In this document: piece after piece, positions 9,886 through 21,002 of the stretch | Numbering within the stretch: the first letter of the stretch is position 1 | Layout: each line of letters begins with the position of its first letter | Origin: Orbus hercynius | Lineage (GTDB): Bacteria; Pseudomonadota; Gammaproteobacteria; Enterobacterales; Orbaceae | Reading direction: 5' to 3' | NCBI RefSeq assembly: GCF_003634275.1 | Contig: NZ_RBWY01000001.1 | Location: forward strand, 124,001 to 188,000 | Length of the DNA stretch: 64,000 nt | The notes under the pieces: model-generated | The model's database searches: none | Seen by the model: the letters and a program-made list of their open reading frames with translations, nothing else | What the model was told of the DNA's origin: nothing | Position numbers and translations under genes: made by a program

Positions 9886-10572
9886 ATGCGATTGGATAAA
9901 TTTCTTTCCCACCATTTAGGTATTAGTCGAACCCTTGTTAATAAAGAGCTAAAAGCCTCAAATGTGACCGTTGATGACCAAGTGATTAAGTCTGGTGCTT
10001 ACCAGATTAATGCTCAGCAAGTAATTAAGTACCAAGATAATATTATTGAACAAATTAATGGTAAGCGCTACTTTATGCTACATAAACCACAAGGTTATGT
10101 TTGTTCGACTGATGATCCCGATCATCCAACTGTATTGTATTTTCTTGATGAACCAATGGCAGAAAAACTACATGCTGCTGGCCGGCTGGATCTTGATACA
10201 ACGGGCTTAGTTTTACTCACTGACGATGGACAGTGGTCGCATCGTATTACCTCACCGAAGTATCATTGCGAGAAAACGTACTTAGTTGAGTTAGAACAAC
10301 CGTTAAGCGAAGATTTGATTGAGCAGTTTACTCAGGGAATTGCGCTAAAAGGTGAGTCTACCTTAACTAAGCCTGCCATACTTGAAATTATCGATGCACA
10401 TCATGCCCGCTTAACGATTAGTGAAGGTCGTTATCACCAAGTTAAGCGCATGTTTGCAGCGGTAGGTAATCATGTTGTGGCTTTACACCGTCAACAAATT
10501 GGTGCGATTAATTTAGATATTGCTGAAGGTGAATATCGCCCTTTAACACAAGTTGAGGTCGACTCGCTTTAA
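9886..10572 (+). CDS. rsuA: 16S rRNA pseudouridine-516 synthase RsuA
   Basis: 228 residues with an N-terminal S4 RNA-binding domain (about 1-55) and a RluB/RsuA-type catalytic domain. The catalytic Asp 102 lies in [14 protein letters not shown]. The family blocks [22 protein letters not shown] and [20 protein letters not shown] are near-identical to E. coli RsuA, which fixes the target as position 516 of 16S rRNA rather than the RluB, RluE or RluF sites. Monocistronic, with its own candidate promoter and a downstream terminator. Confidence 0.95.
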   Translation: MRLDKFLSHHLGISRTLVNKELKASNVTVDDQVIKSGAYQINAQQVIKYQDNIIEQINGKRYFMLHKPQGYVCSTDDPDHPTVLYFLDEPMAEKLHAAGRLDLDTTGLVLLTDDGQWSHRITSPKYHCEKTYLVELEQPLSEDLIEQFTQGIALKGESTLTKPAILEIIDAHHARLTISEGRYHQVKRMFAAVGNHVVALHRQQIGAINLDIAEGEYRPLTQVEVDSL

Positions 10573-10618
10573 TCGAACATGTTGATCATTTATCGATTGA
10601 AAACGTTGATGTCAACTG

Positions 10619-10646
10619 GGGCAATATGCTAACTGTATTGCCCTTT
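10619..10646 (+). terminator. Terminator after rsuA
   Basis: Stem GGGCAAT (10619-10625) / ATTGCCC (10637-10643) with an 11-base loop, followed by TTT. It separates rsuA from the dcw cluster. Confidence 0.7.
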
Positions 10647-10889
10647 AAAGGGGTGAACGTATAAACTTTATGCTATTTTCAATGCGTATAATATTCATTA
10701 TGTGCCTTCTCATTTTCCCTATCTTTCGACGCCAATCAATGGCCTTGCTGATTTTAGGCTCAAATCAATATAACACTCATCTTTATATACACATCACATC
10801 GTTGTGAATATTTTCATATTTTATTGCTACTCAATCTCACTTGACTTAATAAATAAGTTGGCGAAATAACTATCATTTTTTGTTTTTTT

Positions 10890-10914
10890 GTGGTAAAAAG
10901 TGGAGAAAAGTGGT
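10890..10914 (+). promoter_or_regulatory. MraZ-type operator: three GTGG direct repeats, 10 bp apart
   Basis: GTGG occurs at 10890, 10900 and 10910, each followed by T or A and a purine-rich AAAA filler, so the repeats fall on the same DNA face. They lie 80-100 bases before mraZ, against possible -10 boxes TATAAA (10916-10921) and TATAAT (10929-10934). MraZ is known to bind tandem short G-rich repeats upstream of its own gene, so this is the expected autoregulatory site. The rest of the 421-base gap from rsuA (10647-10880) shows no gene, only AT-rich DNA. Confidence 0.7.
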
Positions 10915-10993
10915 GTATAAATAGATAATATAATAACAATCTGATTTTTAACAATTTTATTTTTTTGTTAGAGTCAGCAAGGAAAACATAATC

Positions 10994-11440
10994 ATGTTCA
11001 GTGGCGCAGTTTCAATCAATTTAGATAATAAAGGTCGATTAGCGATTCCAACTCGCTACCGTGACGTATTATCTGATGGATTAGTCTGCACTATCGGCCT
11101 TCATCACCCCTGCTTAATGTTGTATCCTACTGACGCGTGGCAACTCATTGAGCAAAAACTTGCAAAGTTATCTTCAATGATCGAAGTTGAGCGACGCATA
11201 GCTCGATTATTACTTGGCCATGCGAGTGAATGTCCAATGGATAATGCTGGACGAATTCTCATTCCCACAACGCTAAGACAGTACGCTAAACTTGAAAAAA
11301 GTACGATGTTTGTCGGGCAATCAAATAAATTTGAAATTTGGGATGAAACGTTATGGCATACACAAATTGTCGAAGATATTGCAGCTATTCCTGCTGATAT
11401 TGGCGAACTATCAGAAAATCTTAAACATTTAACAATTTAG
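10994..11440 (+). CDS. mraZ: MraZ transcriptional regulator
   Basis: 148 residues with two SpoVT/AbrB-like DNA-binding repeats, each carrying a family motif: [20 protein letters not shown] near the N-terminus and [20 protein letters not shown] at about 76-95. First gene of the dcw cluster, known as a repressor of that operon in E. coli. AAGGAAAA lies a few bases before the ATG. The matching repeat operator is upstream. Its stop overlaps possible GTG starts of rsmH. Confidence 0.97.
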   Translation: MFSGAVSINLDNKGRLAIPTRYRDVLSDGLVCTIGLHHPCLMLYPTDAWQLIEQKLAKLSSMIEVERRIARLLLGHASECPMDNAGRILIPTTLRQYAKLEKSTMFVGQSNKFEIWDETLWHTQIVEDIAAIPADIGELSENLKHLTI

Positions 11441-11448
11441 TGGTGAAA

Positions 11449-12381
11449 ATGAATTACTTGCATCAAACTGTATTATTACATGAAGCCATAGATGGATTAG
11501 CGATAAAACCTGATGGTATTTATGTGGATGGTACTTTTGGGCGAGGTGGGCATTCAAAACTGATTCTTGAACAACTCGGTCCAACTGGCCGATTAATTGC
11601 CATTGATCGCGATACCAATGCGATAGAATCAGCAAAACAGATTAACGATTCTCGTTTTACGATGATTCATGGTCAATTTTCACAGGTTAAATCCTATATT
11701 GAAGCACTAGAGTTGGTCGGATGTATCGATGGTTTTTTGCTTGATTTAGGGGTGTCATCTCCACAACTCGATGATCCTGAACGTGGTTTTTCGTTTATGC
11801 GTGATGGGCCACTTGATATGCGAATGGATAGAAGCAAAGGAATGTCAGCGAGTGAATGGTTAATACAAAGCAGTGAGGATGATATTGCTTGGGTGCTTAA
11901 AACATTTGGCGAAGAGCGTTTTGCTAAACGTATCGCTAGAGCTATTGTGTTACAAAATCAACAGCAGCCTATGACCAGAACACTTGAATTAGCCAATCTT
12001 ATCGCAAATGCAAGTCCAGTAAAAGAACGTCATAAACATCCAGCAACTCGAAGTTTTCAGGCAATTCGAATTTATATTAATAGTGAGCTTGAAGAAGTTG
12101 AATTAGCATTAAAAGAGAGTTTAGCAATATTAAAAGATAGCGGCCGATTAGCGGTGATTAGTTTTCACTCTTTAGAGGATCGCATTGTTAAGCAGTTTAT
12201 GGCAAAGCAGAGTAAAGGACCAGAGATTCCGAGAGGGTTGCCGCTAACAGAGCAGCAAATAAAGCAATATGGTTCTTGTTCATTAAAGTCGTTAGGCAAA
12301 GTGAAGCCGTCTAAGGATGAAATTGATCATAATCCAAGATCGCGTAGTGCGATCTTACGTATTGCAGCTAGAGTCCGATGA
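11449..12381 (+). CDS. rsmH: 16S rRNA (cytosine-1402-N4)-methyltransferase RsmH
   Basis: Formerly MraW. Methylates C1402 of 16S rRNA. The SAM motif [16 protein letters not shown] (about 21-36) and the family blocks [19 protein letters not shown] and [16 protein letters not shown] are complete. Three starts are possible: GTG 11440 (overlapping the mraZ stop), GTG 11443 and ATG 11449. I chose ATG 11449 because [13 protein letters not shown] aligns best with relatives. The stop overlaps the ftsL start (ATGA). Confidence 0.96.
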   Translation: MNYLHQTVLLHEAIDGLAIKPDGIYVDGTFGRGGHSKLILEQLGPTGRLIAIDRDTNAIESAKQINDSRFTMIHGQFSQVKSYIEALELVGCIDGFLLDLGVSSPQLDDPERGFSFMRDGPLDMRMDRSKGMSASEWLIQSSEDDIAWVLKTFGEERFAKRIARAIVLQNQQQPMTRTLELANLIANASPVKERHKHPATRSFQAIRIYINSELEEVELALKESLAILKDSGRLAVISFHSLEDRIVKQFMAKQSKGPEIPRGLPLTEQQIKQYGSCSLKSLGKVKPSKDEIDHNPRSRSAILRIAARVR

Positions 12382-12710
12382 ATAATAGTAATGCAAAGAC
12401 TAGGTTTAGTTTAGTTAAATTAATGATTGATGATTTTTTTAAACATCAAAAGTTATCGATGTTATTGGTTATTTTAATTATTGGATCAGCTTTTTCTGTC
12501 TTATTAGTCACTCAACAGACCCGAAAGCAGCTGTTTGAAAAAGAACAACTTATCTTAGAACGTGATGTACTTGAAAGTGAGTGGCGAAATTTAATTATTG
12601 AAGAGAATGTACTTGCCGAACCAAAGCGGATAGAACAAAAAGCAAATACGTTGGGTATGCAGTATGTATCATCCAAAAATGAGACTGTAATTGTTATAAA
12701 GAATAAATAA
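12378..12710 (+). CDS. ftsL: Cell division protein FtsL
   Basis: 110-residue bitopic protein with a short cytoplasmic N-terminus, one membrane helix (about 27-47, [19 protein letters not shown]) and a periplasmic coiled-coil segment (about 50-95) that pairs with FtsB in the divisome. It is identified by position between rsmH and ftsI, topology and size, since sequence conservation in this family is low. Start overlaps the rsmH stop (ATGA), and its stop overlaps the ftsI start (TAATG). Confidence 0.95.
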   Translation: MNNSNAKTRFSLVKLMIDDFFKHQKLSMLLVILIIGSAFSVLLVTQQTRKQLFEKEQLILERDVLESEWRNLIIEENVLAEPKRIEQKANTLGMQYVSSKNETVIVIKNK

Positions 12711-14434
12711 TGAAATTAGCGAAGAAAAAACCAACAGAAAATAAATTTTTTGCTAAATGGCGATTTTATGTAGTTTATGGCGTCATTTTTGCGGCTGTTT
12801 TAGGTTTGGTGTGTAAGCTTGCTTTATTACAGTTAGTCGAACCAGAGCGATTGATTACCGAAGGTGATAAACGTTCAATCCGTTATCAAGATGTTGGCGT
12901 GCCAAGAGCGATGATTCTTGATCGTAATGGGCGAGCACTTGCGGTTAGTGTACCGATGTATGATGTATGGGCTGATCCTAAAATTGTTGCTCAAACTGGC
13001 GGTTTTGATGCCGCAGACGTGAGATGGCAGGAGTTAGCAAAAAGCCTTGCTATGTCGATAACGATGTTAGAACAAAAGTTGACGCAAAAAACGCTGCGTT
13101 TTGTTTATTTAGCTAAACAAATTACACCGACTAATGCGAATTATTTAAAAAAATTGAAATTATCAGGGATTCACTTTGATAAAACATCCAAGCGCTATTA
13201 TCCAGCCGGCGAAAGTGTGGCGCAGTTAATTGGCTTAACTAATATCGATAATAATGTTGAAATTGGTTCAGATGGTATCGAAAAAAGCTATCATAAATGG
13301 CTGATTGGTGAATCAGGTCAGCGGGTGGTACGACGAGATCGCTTTGGTCGAGTGATTGAAGAGTTAGAGCGAGTGGATGGTGAAGCTGCTATTGATTTAG
13401 TGCTTAGCATTGATGAACGATTACAATCGCTCGTGTATAAAGAGTTGGCTCAAGCGGTTGAGTTTAATAAAGCCGATAGCGGTACTGCAGTATTGGTTGA
13501 TATCAAAACAGGCGAGATTTTAGCGATGGCGAGTAATCCATCTTATAATCCTAATAATCGCTCTAAGATCAATCCTCGGTTATTACGTAATCCAGCAATA
13601 ACTGATGCGTTTGAACCTGGCTCAACTGTAAAACCATTAGTTGTGATGGCCGCGCTTGAGAAAAAAATCGCTGATTTAAATACCGTAGTTGATACTAGGC
13701 CATTTTATGTCAATCGCTATGAAGTCAAGGATGTTTCATACCAAAAAGCACTTAATTTGGCGGGAATTTTAGAAAAATCGAGTAACGTTGGGGTGAGCCG
13801 CTTAGCGTTGCAAATGGAACCACGTGATTTAATCGAATTTTATGCTCGTTTTGGTTTAGGACAATCGACCTCATTAGGAATTAGTGGTGAGTCAAGTGGA
13901 TCAATTGCGGCAAACCGAAAACGCTGGTCTGATATTGAAAGAGCGACTTATTCTTTTGGTTATGGATTAATGGTCACGCCATTACAATTAGCACGAGCAT
14001 ATGCAACTATTGGAAGTTATGGTGTCTATCGACCTGTATCGATTTTACGAGTCAATGAACCGGTAAAAGGTCAGCGAGTTGTCGATGAAAAAACCGCTAA
14101 AACGGTGGTACAGTTAATGGAAGCTGTAGCAGTTAGCGGGGGGGGAACAAAAGCATCAGTTCCGGGCTATAGTGTCGCGGTAAAAACGGGTACCGCCAAA
14201 AAATTAGGTGTCGATCATACGTATATTAATCAATATATTGCTTATACGGCAGGGATTGCACCCGCAACAAATCCAAGGTATTCATTGGTGGTGATTATTG
14301 ATAATCCAAAATCAGGCCAATATTATGGTGGTACGGTATCTGCCCCTATTTTTAGCCGAATAATGGGTGGAACGTTAAGAACAATGAATATTAAACCAGA
14401 TAAAGAATTAGATAATCAGATGATTATCTACTAA
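12710..14434 (+). CDS. ftsI: Peptidoglycan transpeptidase FtsI (PBP3)
   Basis: Septum-specific DD-transpeptidase. It has an N-terminal membrane helix (about 21-40), a pedestal domain and a C-terminal penicillin-binding domain. Active-site motifs are all present: SxxK with nucleophile Ser 305 and Lys 308 (FEPGSTVKP), SSN at 357-359, and KTG at 492-494. 574 residues against 588 in E. coli. A run of eight G (14138-14145) encodes Gly 477-479 in frame, and the frame is intact across it. Coupled to ftsL upstream. Confidence 0.97.
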   Translation: MKLAKKKPTENKFFAKWRFYVVYGVIFAAVLGLVCKLALLQLVEPERLITEGDKRSIRYQDVGVPRAMILDRNGRALAVSVPMYDVWADPKIVAQTGGFDAADVRWQELAKSLAMSITMLEQKLTQKTLRFVYLAKQITPTNANYLKKLKLSGIHFDKTSKRYYPAGESVAQLIGLTNIDNNVEIGSDGIEKSYHKWLIGESGQRVVRRDRFGRVIEELERVDGEAAIDLVLSIDERLQSLVYKELAQAVEFNKADSGTAVLVDIKTGEILAMASNPSYNPNNRSKINPRLLRNPAITDAFEPGSTVKPLVVMAALEKKIADLNTVVDTRPFYVNRYEVKDVSYQKALNLAGILEKSSNVGVSRLALQMEPRDLIEFYARFGLGQSTSLGISGESSGSIAANRKRWSDIERATYSFGYGLMVTPLQLARAYATIGSYGVYRPVSILRVNEPVKGQRVVDEKTAKTVVQLMEAVAVSGGGTKASVPGYSVAVKTGTAKKLGVDHTYINQYIAYTAGIAPATNPRYSLVVIIDNPKSGQYYGGTVSAPIFSRIMGGTLRTMNIKPDKELDNQMIIY

Positions 14435-14476
14435 AAAATAAAATAATCGTAGAATGATGTTGGGATGAGAATAGTA

Positions 14477-16039
14477 ATGGCTAATTATAGTTTAGAAAAG
14501 CTAATTAAATATTTTAACGCAAAGGTGCAATCAAAAGAAGCACATGCTATTTTTTCGTCTAAAAATTATGCCATTAACCAATTGAAGTTAGACAGCCGCC
14601 TCGTTAGTACTAATGATATATTTGTTGCTTTGAAAGGGCAATGTCGTGACGGTAAAGACTTTATTGCACAAGCCATAGACGCTGGCGCTATTGCGATTTT
14701 AGTTGAGACAAATCAGCATTCCGATGATGGTATAGTCACATATTATCAACCTAATAATCGCCCTTGTATACGAATTGATGTTTATCAGTTATCACAACGA
14801 ATATCCGCATTTGCAGCTGAATTTTATGGCTACCCATCTGACAAAATGAGGGTTGTTGGAGTAACAGGCACGAATGGTAAAACCACTGTCACTCAGTTAA
14901 TTGCTCAGTGGGCTGTCTTACTCGGCAAAAAATCAGCCGTACTTGGCACGATTGGTAATGGGGTTTTGGGTCAGCTTACTCCTTCAGCGAATACTACACC
15001 ATCAAACGTTGATATTCAGCATTATTTAGCTGATTTTTTAGCAAATAAAGTTGATGTGGTGGCGATGGAAGTCTCATCCCATGGTTTAGCATTAGGGCGC
15101 GTTGAGGATGTGAGTTTTTCGGCTAGTGTTTTTACCAATTTAAGCCGTGATCATTTGGATTTTCATCATACAATGGCAAAATATGAAACGGCTAAATGGT
15201 CGTTATTCTCACCTGCAAAAACGGAATTAGCCGTTATATCATCAGGAAAAAGAATTATCAATTATGATGATACCGTTGGCAATGCATGGATAAATCGGCT
15301 TGATGATGTGATGGTGGTTTCTGCCAATCCAGATTATTTAATGCGAATTCGTCAGTTAGATAAACCTTATATCGCGGTGTCTTCTTTAGAGTACCATAAT
15401 AAAGGTGTATCGATTCATTTTGATTCAAGCTTTGGTCATGGCACCTTAGAGAGTCGATTGTTCGGTGCTTTTAATGTGTCCAATTTATTGGTGTCATTTG
15501 CAACCTTGTTAGCTTTGGATTTTCCTTTTTCTCGTCTTGTTAATACGGCGTCTTATTTGTTACCGGTGACAGGTCGAATGGAAATATTTACAGGGGCAGG
15601 TAAACCAACAGCGATTGTTGATTATGCACATACACCTGATGCCTTAGATAAAGCACTTAGTGCCGCTAAAGAGCATTGCCATGGGCGGCTCTGGGTTATA
15701 TTTGGCTGCGGCGGTGATCGCGATAACGGTAAACGTTCATTAATGGCCAAAGTAGCGCAGTCTTATACTGATAATATTATTGTGACTAATGATAATCCAA
15801 GAACTGAAGACCAAGATCAGATTATTGAGGATATTTTAAAGGGTTTTAGTCAAGGCTTGAGAGTCGAGGTGATTAAAGAGCGATATCAAGCGATTAAATG
15901 GGCAATGAAGCAGGCAAATGAAGATGATGTTATTTTAATCGCCGGTAAAGGTCATGAGGATTACCAAATTATTGGCGAGATAAAACATCACTATTCTGAT
16001 CGTGAAGCCGTACAGCAATTATTAGGAATAGCAGAATGA
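14477..16039 (+). CDS. murE: UDP-MurNAc-tripeptide synthetase MurE (meso-DAP adding)
   Basis: Adds meso-diaminopimelate to UDP-MurNAc-L-Ala-D-Glu. The P-loop TGTNGKTT lies near residues 130-137, and the DNPR motif at 439-442 is the signature for meso-DAP rather than lysine. That fits a Gram-negative wall. I prefer ATG 14477 (MANYSLEKLI) because it aligns with relatives and GGGATGAGA lies upstream at usable spacing. ATG 14465 would add four residues. Overlaps murF by ATGA. Confidence 0.96.
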   Translation: MANYSLEKLIKYFNAKVQSKEAHAIFSSKNYAINQLKLDSRLVSTNDIFVALKGQCRDGKDFIAQAIDAGAIAILVETNQHSDDGIVTYYQPNNRPCIRIDVYQLSQRISAFAAEFYGYPSDKMRVVGVTGTNGKTTVTQLIAQWAVLLGKKSAVLGTIGNGVLGQLTPSANTTPSNVDIQHYLADFLANKVDVVAMEVSSHGLALGRVEDVSFSASVFTNLSRDHLDFHHTMAKYETAKWSLFSPAKTELAVISSGKRIINYDDTVGNAWINRLDDVMVVSANPDYLMRIRQLDKPYIAVSSLEYHNKGVSIHFDSSFGHGTLESRLFGAFNVSNLLVSFATLLALDFPFSRLVNTASYLLPVTGRMEIFTGAGKPTAIVDYAHTPDALDKALSAAKEHCHGRLWVIFGCGGDRDNGKRSLMAKVAQSYTDNIIVTNDNPRTEDQDQIIEDILKGFSQGLRVEVIKERYQAIKWAMKQANEDDVILIAGKGHEDYQIIGEIKHHYSDREAVQQLLGIAE

Positions 16040-17394
16040 TAGCCATTTCAATTAAAGATTTGTTACAAGTCGTTGGTGGACAATGTGTTGCCGTGAATAA
16101 TGATGATAAAATTATTACTGATATCACTATTGATTCAAGGAAAATGTCCAGCGGCGCATTATTTATTGCTTTAATGGGTGAAAAATTTGATGGACATGAG
16201 TTTGTTAAGCAAGCGGTTACCGAGGGGGCGAGCGTTGCTTTAGTTAGCCATCAAATTGATGATAAGACACCGCAAATTATTGTGCAAGATACTCACCTTG
16301 CATTAGGTCAAATTGCCACTTGGGTAAGGGAACATTCAACCGCAAAAGTTGTTGCTTTAACGGGATCATCAGGTAAAACATCAGTCAAAGAGATGACGGC
16401 AGCGATTTTATCTCAATGTGGTCAAACCCTATTTACTAAAGGTAATTTGAATAATGATATCGGTGTGCCTTTAACGCTATTCCAATTGACTGAACAAGAT
16501 GAATTTGCCGTGATTGAGCTGGGCGCGAATCATATTGGCGAAATTGCTTATACAACACAAATGGTCAAACCCCATAGTGCATTGATTAATAATATTGCTC
16601 AGGCACACTTGGAAGGTTTTGGTTCGCTCGATGGCGTTGCAAAAGCAAAAAGTGAAATCTTTTTAGGGTTACCCATGCAGGGTATTGCCATTGTAAATTT
16701 AGATAGTTATCGTCAAAATTGGCTCGATGATTTAAATGATAAAAAAATTTATTCTTTTGCTTTACAAAATACAGATGCGGATTTTTATGCTCAAAATATT
16801 GTGCAAAGCGCAGGAACCGAATTTATTTTGCATACACCAATTGGCAAGGTTGTCATTCATTTACCATTATTGGGGCTACATAATGTTGCTAATGCCGTTG
16901 CATCTGCTGCTTTAGCCATTTCAGTAGGGGCTAATCTTGAGCAGATCAAAACGGGATTACAATCGGTAAAAGCGGTGAAAGGGCGACTATTTCCTATACC
17001 GTTAAACGATGATCAGCTGATTCTAGATGATTCTTATAATGCCAATATTGGCTCAATGACCGCTGCAATTGATGTTTTAGCGGGACAAAGAGGCTATAAA
17101 ATTTTAGTGGTTGGCGATATGGCTGAGTTGGGAAACGATTCAGTGTATTTACATCAGCAAATTGGTGAAAAGGCCCATAATGCGAATTTAGATTGCGTTA
17201 TTAGTGTGGGTGAAAATAGTGCTTTAATTAGTCAGTTTAGTGGTGTTGGGCATCATTTTCAGGACAAAAGTCAAGCGAGTATCTTTTTACGTCAAATATT
17301 ACAAATGCAGCCAATTGCAACGGTATTGGTAAAAGGTTCTCGTAGTTCGAAGATGGAAGAAGTTATTCATAATATTAATCATTGTCAGGGTTAA
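16036..17394 (+). CDS. murF: UDP-MurNAc-pentapeptide synthetase MurF
   Basis: Adds D-Ala-D-Ala to the UDP-MurNAc-tripeptide. Three-domain Mur ligase of 452 residues: N-terminal substrate domain with DSRKMSSGALFIAL, ATP-binding P-loop GSSGKTSVKEM beginning at residue 110, and KGNLNNDIGVPLTLF, the MurF-specific block. C-terminal ligase domain with DDSYNANIGSM. Start overlaps the murE stop, and the end lies 3 bases before mraY. Confidence 0.97.
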   Translation: MIAISIKDLLQVVGGQCVAVNNDDKIITDITIDSRKMSSGALFIALMGEKFDGHEFVKQAVTEGASVALVSHQIDDKTPQIIVQDTHLALGQIATWVREHSTAKVVALTGSSGKTSVKEMTAAILSQCGQTLFTKGNLNNDIGVPLTLFQLTEQDEFAVIELGANHIGEIAYTTQMVKPHSALINNIAQAHLEGFGSLDGVAKAKSEIFLGLPMQGIAIVNLDSYRQNWLDDLNDKKIYSFALQNTDADFYAQNIVQSAGTEFILHTPIGKVVIHLPLLGLHNVANAVASAALAISVGANLEQIKTGLQSVKAVKGRLFPIPLNDDQLILDDSYNANIGSMTAAIDVLAGQRGYKILVVGDMAELGNDSVYLHQQIGEKAHNANLDCVISVGENSALISQFSGVGHHFQDKSQASIFLRQILQMQPIATVLVKGSRSSKMEEVIHNINHCQG

Positions 17395-17397
17395 ACT

Positions 17398-18501
17398 ATG
17401 TTATTTTTGTTATCCAGTTTTTTAGTTAAATATGTGACGTTTTTTAATGTATTTTCTTATGTCACGGTAAGATCAATTTTAGCGTTATTAACCGCGTTGA
17501 TTATTTCGTTAGCCTTTGGGCAAAAGGTGATTGATTGGTTGCAAAAATTACAAATAGGCCAGGTCATCCGTAATGATGGTCCAGAAAGCCACTTGAGTAA
17601 AAAAGGGACACCGACGATGGGGGGAACGTTAATTTTAGCCTCTATTACAATCTCGGTTTTATTATGGGCTGATTTGAAGAATCCCTATGTATGGGTGACG
17701 CTATTTGTACTCATTGGTTATGGCATTGTTGGCTTTGTTGATGATTATCTGAAAGTGGTGCGCAAAAATACCGATGGTTTAATTGCGCGTTGGAAATACT
17801 TTTGGCAGTCATTGATTGCTTTAATTGTGGCATTTGGATTATATGCCTATGGTAAAGATACGTCAGTTACGGTTTTAGTGGTGCCTTTCTTTAAAGATGT
17901 GATGCCTCAGTTGGGGGTGTTCTTTATTTTGCTGACTTATTTTGTCGTTGTGGGCGCAGGCAATGCCGTTAATTTAACCGATGGTTTGGATGGATTGGCT
18001 ATTGTGCCAACGATCATGGTTGCGGCGGGATTTGCGTTAGTTGCATGGGCAACAGGAACGGCGAGTTTTGCCGGCGGATCGGTTAGTTTTGCTCAGCACT
18101 TACATATTCCTTATATTCGCTATAGTGGTGAATTAATGATTATTTGCATGTCTATTGTTGGCGCGGGGCTAGGATTTTTATGGTTTAATACTTATCCCGC
18201 TATGGTATTTATGGGGGATGTTGGTTCACTTGCATTAGGGGGTGTACTCGGTATTATTGCGGTTTTATTACGACAAGAGTTTTTATTACTGATTATGGGT
18301 GGCATTTTTGTGATTGAAACGTTATCGGTGATTTTACAAGTTGGATCATTCAAATTACGCGGTAAACGTATTTTCCGCATGGCACCGATTCATCATCATT
18401 ATGAATTAAAAGGTTGGCCAGAACCTAGAGTGATTGTTCGTTTTTGGATTATTTCACTGATGCTGGTACTAATCGGCTTAGTTACGTTGAAAATACGTTA
18501 A
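17398..18501 (+). CDS. mraY: Phospho-MurNAc-pentapeptide translocase MraY
   Basis: Transfers phospho-MurNAc-pentapeptide to undecaprenyl phosphate, making lipid I. About ten membrane helices. The conserved cytoplasmic catalytic motifs are visible: [30 protein letters not shown] and the C-terminal [19 protein letters not shown]. 367 residues, seven more than E. coli, with the extra residues in a periplasmic loop around [18 protein letters not shown]. Part of the tight dcw run. Confidence 0.97.
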   Translation: MLFLLSSFLVKYVTFFNVFSYVTVRSILALLTALIISLAFGQKVIDWLQKLQIGQVIRNDGPESHLSKKGTPTMGGTLILASITISVLLWADLKNPYVWVTLFVLIGYGIVGFVDDYLKVVRKNTDGLIARWKYFWQSLIALIVAFGLYAYGKDTSVTVLVVPFFKDVMPQLGVFFILLTYFVVVGAGNAVNLTDGLDGLAIVPTIMVAAGFALVAWATGTASFAGGSVSFAQHLHIPYIRYSGELMIICMSIVGAGLGFLWFNTYPAMVFMGDVGSLALGGVLGIIAVLLRQEFLLLIMGGIFVIETLSVILQVGSFKLRGKRIFRMAPIHHHYELKGWPEPRVIVRFWIISLMLVLIGLVTLKIR

Positions 18502-18516
18502 GTAAATGGAATGAAT

Positions 18517-19845
18517 ATGATCAATTATCGTGGAAAAAACATTGTTATTGTTGGGCTAGGTATCACAGGATTATCTTGTGTAAATTACTTTTTGACCAAA
18601 AATGTTATTCCAAAGGTCATTGATACACGTGTGAAGCCTGATGGTTTAGATCTGCTAGATTGCCGAGTACCTTATCACATTGGCAGCTTAAAACTTGATT
18701 GGTTGTTATCTGCTGATTTAATCGTTGCAAGTCCAGGTATTGCATTATCGACACCAGAGCTAGTAGAAGCACAACAACACGGTGTTGAGATTGTTGGTGA
18801 TATTGAGCTTTTCTGTCGGGAAGTTAATCAGCATAGTGGTAAAAAAATAGCAGCGATTACTGGCTCAAATGGTAAAACCACCGTGACCACGTTAGTGGGT
18901 GAAATCGTTAAAGCTTCAGGTGCTAAAGTGGGTGTTGGCGGTAATATTGGTCAAGCTGCACTCAGTTTGTTAGATGAAGATTGCGATGTTTTTGTGTTAG
19001 AGCTTTCAAGCTTTCAACTTGAGACAACCTTTAGCTTACGCGCTACTGCTGCGACGATTTTAAATGTTTCAGAAGATCATATGGATCGCTACCCCGATGG
19101 CATTAAGCAATATACGGCGGCCAAGCAGCGCATTTATACCAATGCTAAACACTGCATTATTAACTATGATGATCAATTAACCTATCCAATTGATCCGTCT
19201 GAGCAGTCGAAGTGTATTGAGTTTGGTGTGGCAAATGGGCAATATCATTTAGATGATCTGCAGCAACATCTGGTCATTAATGATGTAGCAGTCCTAGAAA
19301 CTCAACAAGCCCAGCTTATTGGATTACATAACTATCTGAATATTCTTGCTGCGTTAGCTATTACTGATGCATTAGATATTGCAAGAGAAAGTAGTTTAGC
19401 GGCGATAAAACACTTTCAAGGATTATCACATCGCTTTGAATTAGTATTTGAAAATAAAGGCGTTAAATGGATTAACGACTCTAAAGCCACTAATGTGGGA
19501 AGTACTGAAGCTGCTTTAAACAGTATCGTATGTCAGGGGACGTTATATCTTTTATTAGGTGGTGACGGAAAGTCGGCTGATTTTTCACCATTACTTCCTC
19601 ATTTATTACGACAAAAACAGCTTGAGATTTATTGCTTTGGCCGAGATAAAGACTTGCTTGCGCGATTAAGACCAACGGTCACAACTAAAGTTAATACAAT
19701 GCAAGAGGCTATATGCGCAATTGCTCAAAAAACGCAAGCGAATGATGTCGTGTTATTGTCTCCAGCATGTGCGAGTTTAGATCAATTTAAAAACTATATC
19801 GAACGCGGTAACAGCTTTGCAGCTTTAGCAAAGGAGCTTGGATAA
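18517..19845 (+). CDS. murD: UDP-MurNAc-L-alanine:D-glutamate ligase MurD
   Basis: Adds D-glutamate to UDP-MurNAc-L-Ala. N-terminal Rossmann-like motif [17 protein letters not shown]-loop [11 protein letters not shown] beginning at residue 116, [11 protein letters not shown], and C-terminal [19 protein letters not shown] 18517 is preferred to 18511 because GGA (18508-18510) abuts the first ATG but is well spaced from the second, and MINYRGKN aligns with relatives. The stop overlaps the ftsW start (TAATG). Confidence 0.96.
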   Translation: MINYRGKNIVIVGLGITGLSCVNYFLTKNVIPKVIDTRVKPDGLDLLDCRVPYHIGSLKLDWLLSADLIVASPGIALSTPELVEAQQHGVEIVGDIELFCREVNQHSGKKIAAITGSNGKTTVTTLVGEIVKASGAKVGVGGNIGQAALSLLDEDCDVFVLELSSFQLETTFSLRATAATILNVSEDHMDRYPDGIKQYTAAKQRIYTNAKHCIINYDDQLTYPIDPSEQSKCIEFGVANGQYHLDDLQQHLVINDVAVLETQQAQLIGLHNYLNILAALAITDALDIARESSLAAIKHFQGLSHRFELVFENKGVKWINDSKATNVGSTEAALNSIVCQGTLYLLLGGDGKSADFSPLLPHLLRQKQLEIYCFGRDKDLLARLRPTVTTKVNTMQEAICAIAQKTQANDVVLLSPACASLDQFKNYIERGNSFAALAKELG

Positions 19846-21002
19846 TGCGTAGACTCATTCGGATTAATACACAGGTCAATGCGCAAAGTATGTTATATGA
19901 TCGTGCATTACTATGGACGGTAATTGGACTGATGATATTTGGTGTACTGATGGTCACGTCAGCATCAATGGCAATGAGCGAAAATCGTCCTTTTTTTTAC
20001 ACGCAACGTGAACTTGTTCAGTTAGGGCTAGCAATAACGGTTATGTTGATTGTTTTATATATTCCAATAGCTCGCTGGAAACAAGCTAGTATGCCACTAT
20101 TGTTATTAACGATTATTTTATTGATTGTCGTGTTATTTACTGGTTCAGCAATAAAAGGTGCGTCTCGCTGGATTCCACTTGGGATATTTAATTTTCAGCC
20201 AGCAGAGTTATCTAAATTAGCGCTATTTTGTTATCTAGCGAGTTATTTAAAGCGTAAGTCAGACGAAGTTCAAAGTAGTTTTTGGGGCTTTTTTAAACCA
20301 ATGACGGTTATGTTGGTTTTATCGTTATTACTATTAAAACAGCCCGATTTGGGCACGGTCATTGTTCTATTCTCGGTCACATTAGGTATTTTATTTATTG
20401 CTGGGGCCAGGTTGTGGCAATTTATAGCGATACTGGCAACCGGTATTTTTTCGGTTGTATTATTGATATTATTTGAGCCCTATCGCTTAACGCGTTTTAC
20501 CACCTTCCTTGATCCTTGGAAAGATCCAACCGGATCGGGCTATCAATTGACTAGTTCTTTGATGGCAATTGGTAATGGTGGATTCTGGGGACAGGGGTTA
20601 GGTAATTCGGTACGAAAACTCGGTTATCTGCCCGAAGCTCACACGGATTTTATTTTTTCAATTATAGCAGAAGAGTTGGGCTATTTTGGTGTCATTATGA
20701 TTTTGGCGTTGTTGTTTTTTTTGACATTTAAAGCATTATCTATTGGTTATCGTTCACTGAGCGTTGGTGCTCAGTTTTCCGGATATTTAGCCTGTCAAAT
20801 CGGTATTTGGTTTGGTTTTCAAACGTTTGTAAATATTGGTGTAACATCGGGTATGTTACCAACTAAAGGATTAACGCTACCATTTATAAGTTATGGTGGA
20901 TCGAGTCTAATTATAATGAGTGTCGCTGTGGCGTTATTACTTCGTATCGATTTTGAGTTTCGTCAAGAGCAGATCCAAGCCAGAGTAAGGGTAAAAAAAT
21001 GA
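19845..21002 (+). CDS. ftsW: Septal peptidoglycan glycosyltransferase FtsW
   Basis: SEDS-family polymerase that works with FtsI at the septum. 385 residues with about ten membrane helices. Family blocks are visible: [51 protein letters not shown] and [12 protein letters not shown]. Start codon overlaps the murD stop, and the end overlaps murG (ATGA), so translation is probably coupled along murD-ftsW-murG. Confidence 0.97.
   Translation: MRRLIRINTQVNAQSMLYDRALLWTVIGLMIFGVLMVTSASMAMSENRPFFYTQRELVQLGLAITVMLIVLYIPIARWKQASMPLLLLTIILLIVVLFTGSAIKGASRWIPLGIFNFQPAELSKLALFCYLASYLKRKSDEVQSSFWGFFKPMTVMLVLSLLLLKQPDLGTVIVLFSVTLGILFIAGARLWQFIAILATGIFSVVLLILFEPYRLTRFTTFLDPWKDPTGSGYQLTSSLMAIGNGGFWGQGLGNSVRKLGYLPEAHTDFIFSIIAEELGYFGVIMILALLFFLTFKALSIGYRSLSVGAQFSGYLACQIGIWFGFQTFVNIGVTSGMLPTKGLTLPFISYGGSSLIIMSVAVALLLRIDFEFRQEQIQARVRVKK

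Noticed and set aside
14138-14145. Frameshift or phase variation in ftsI at the G8 run
   Set aside because: The frame continues with correct family sequence, including the KTG motif, so no frameshift is present as written.
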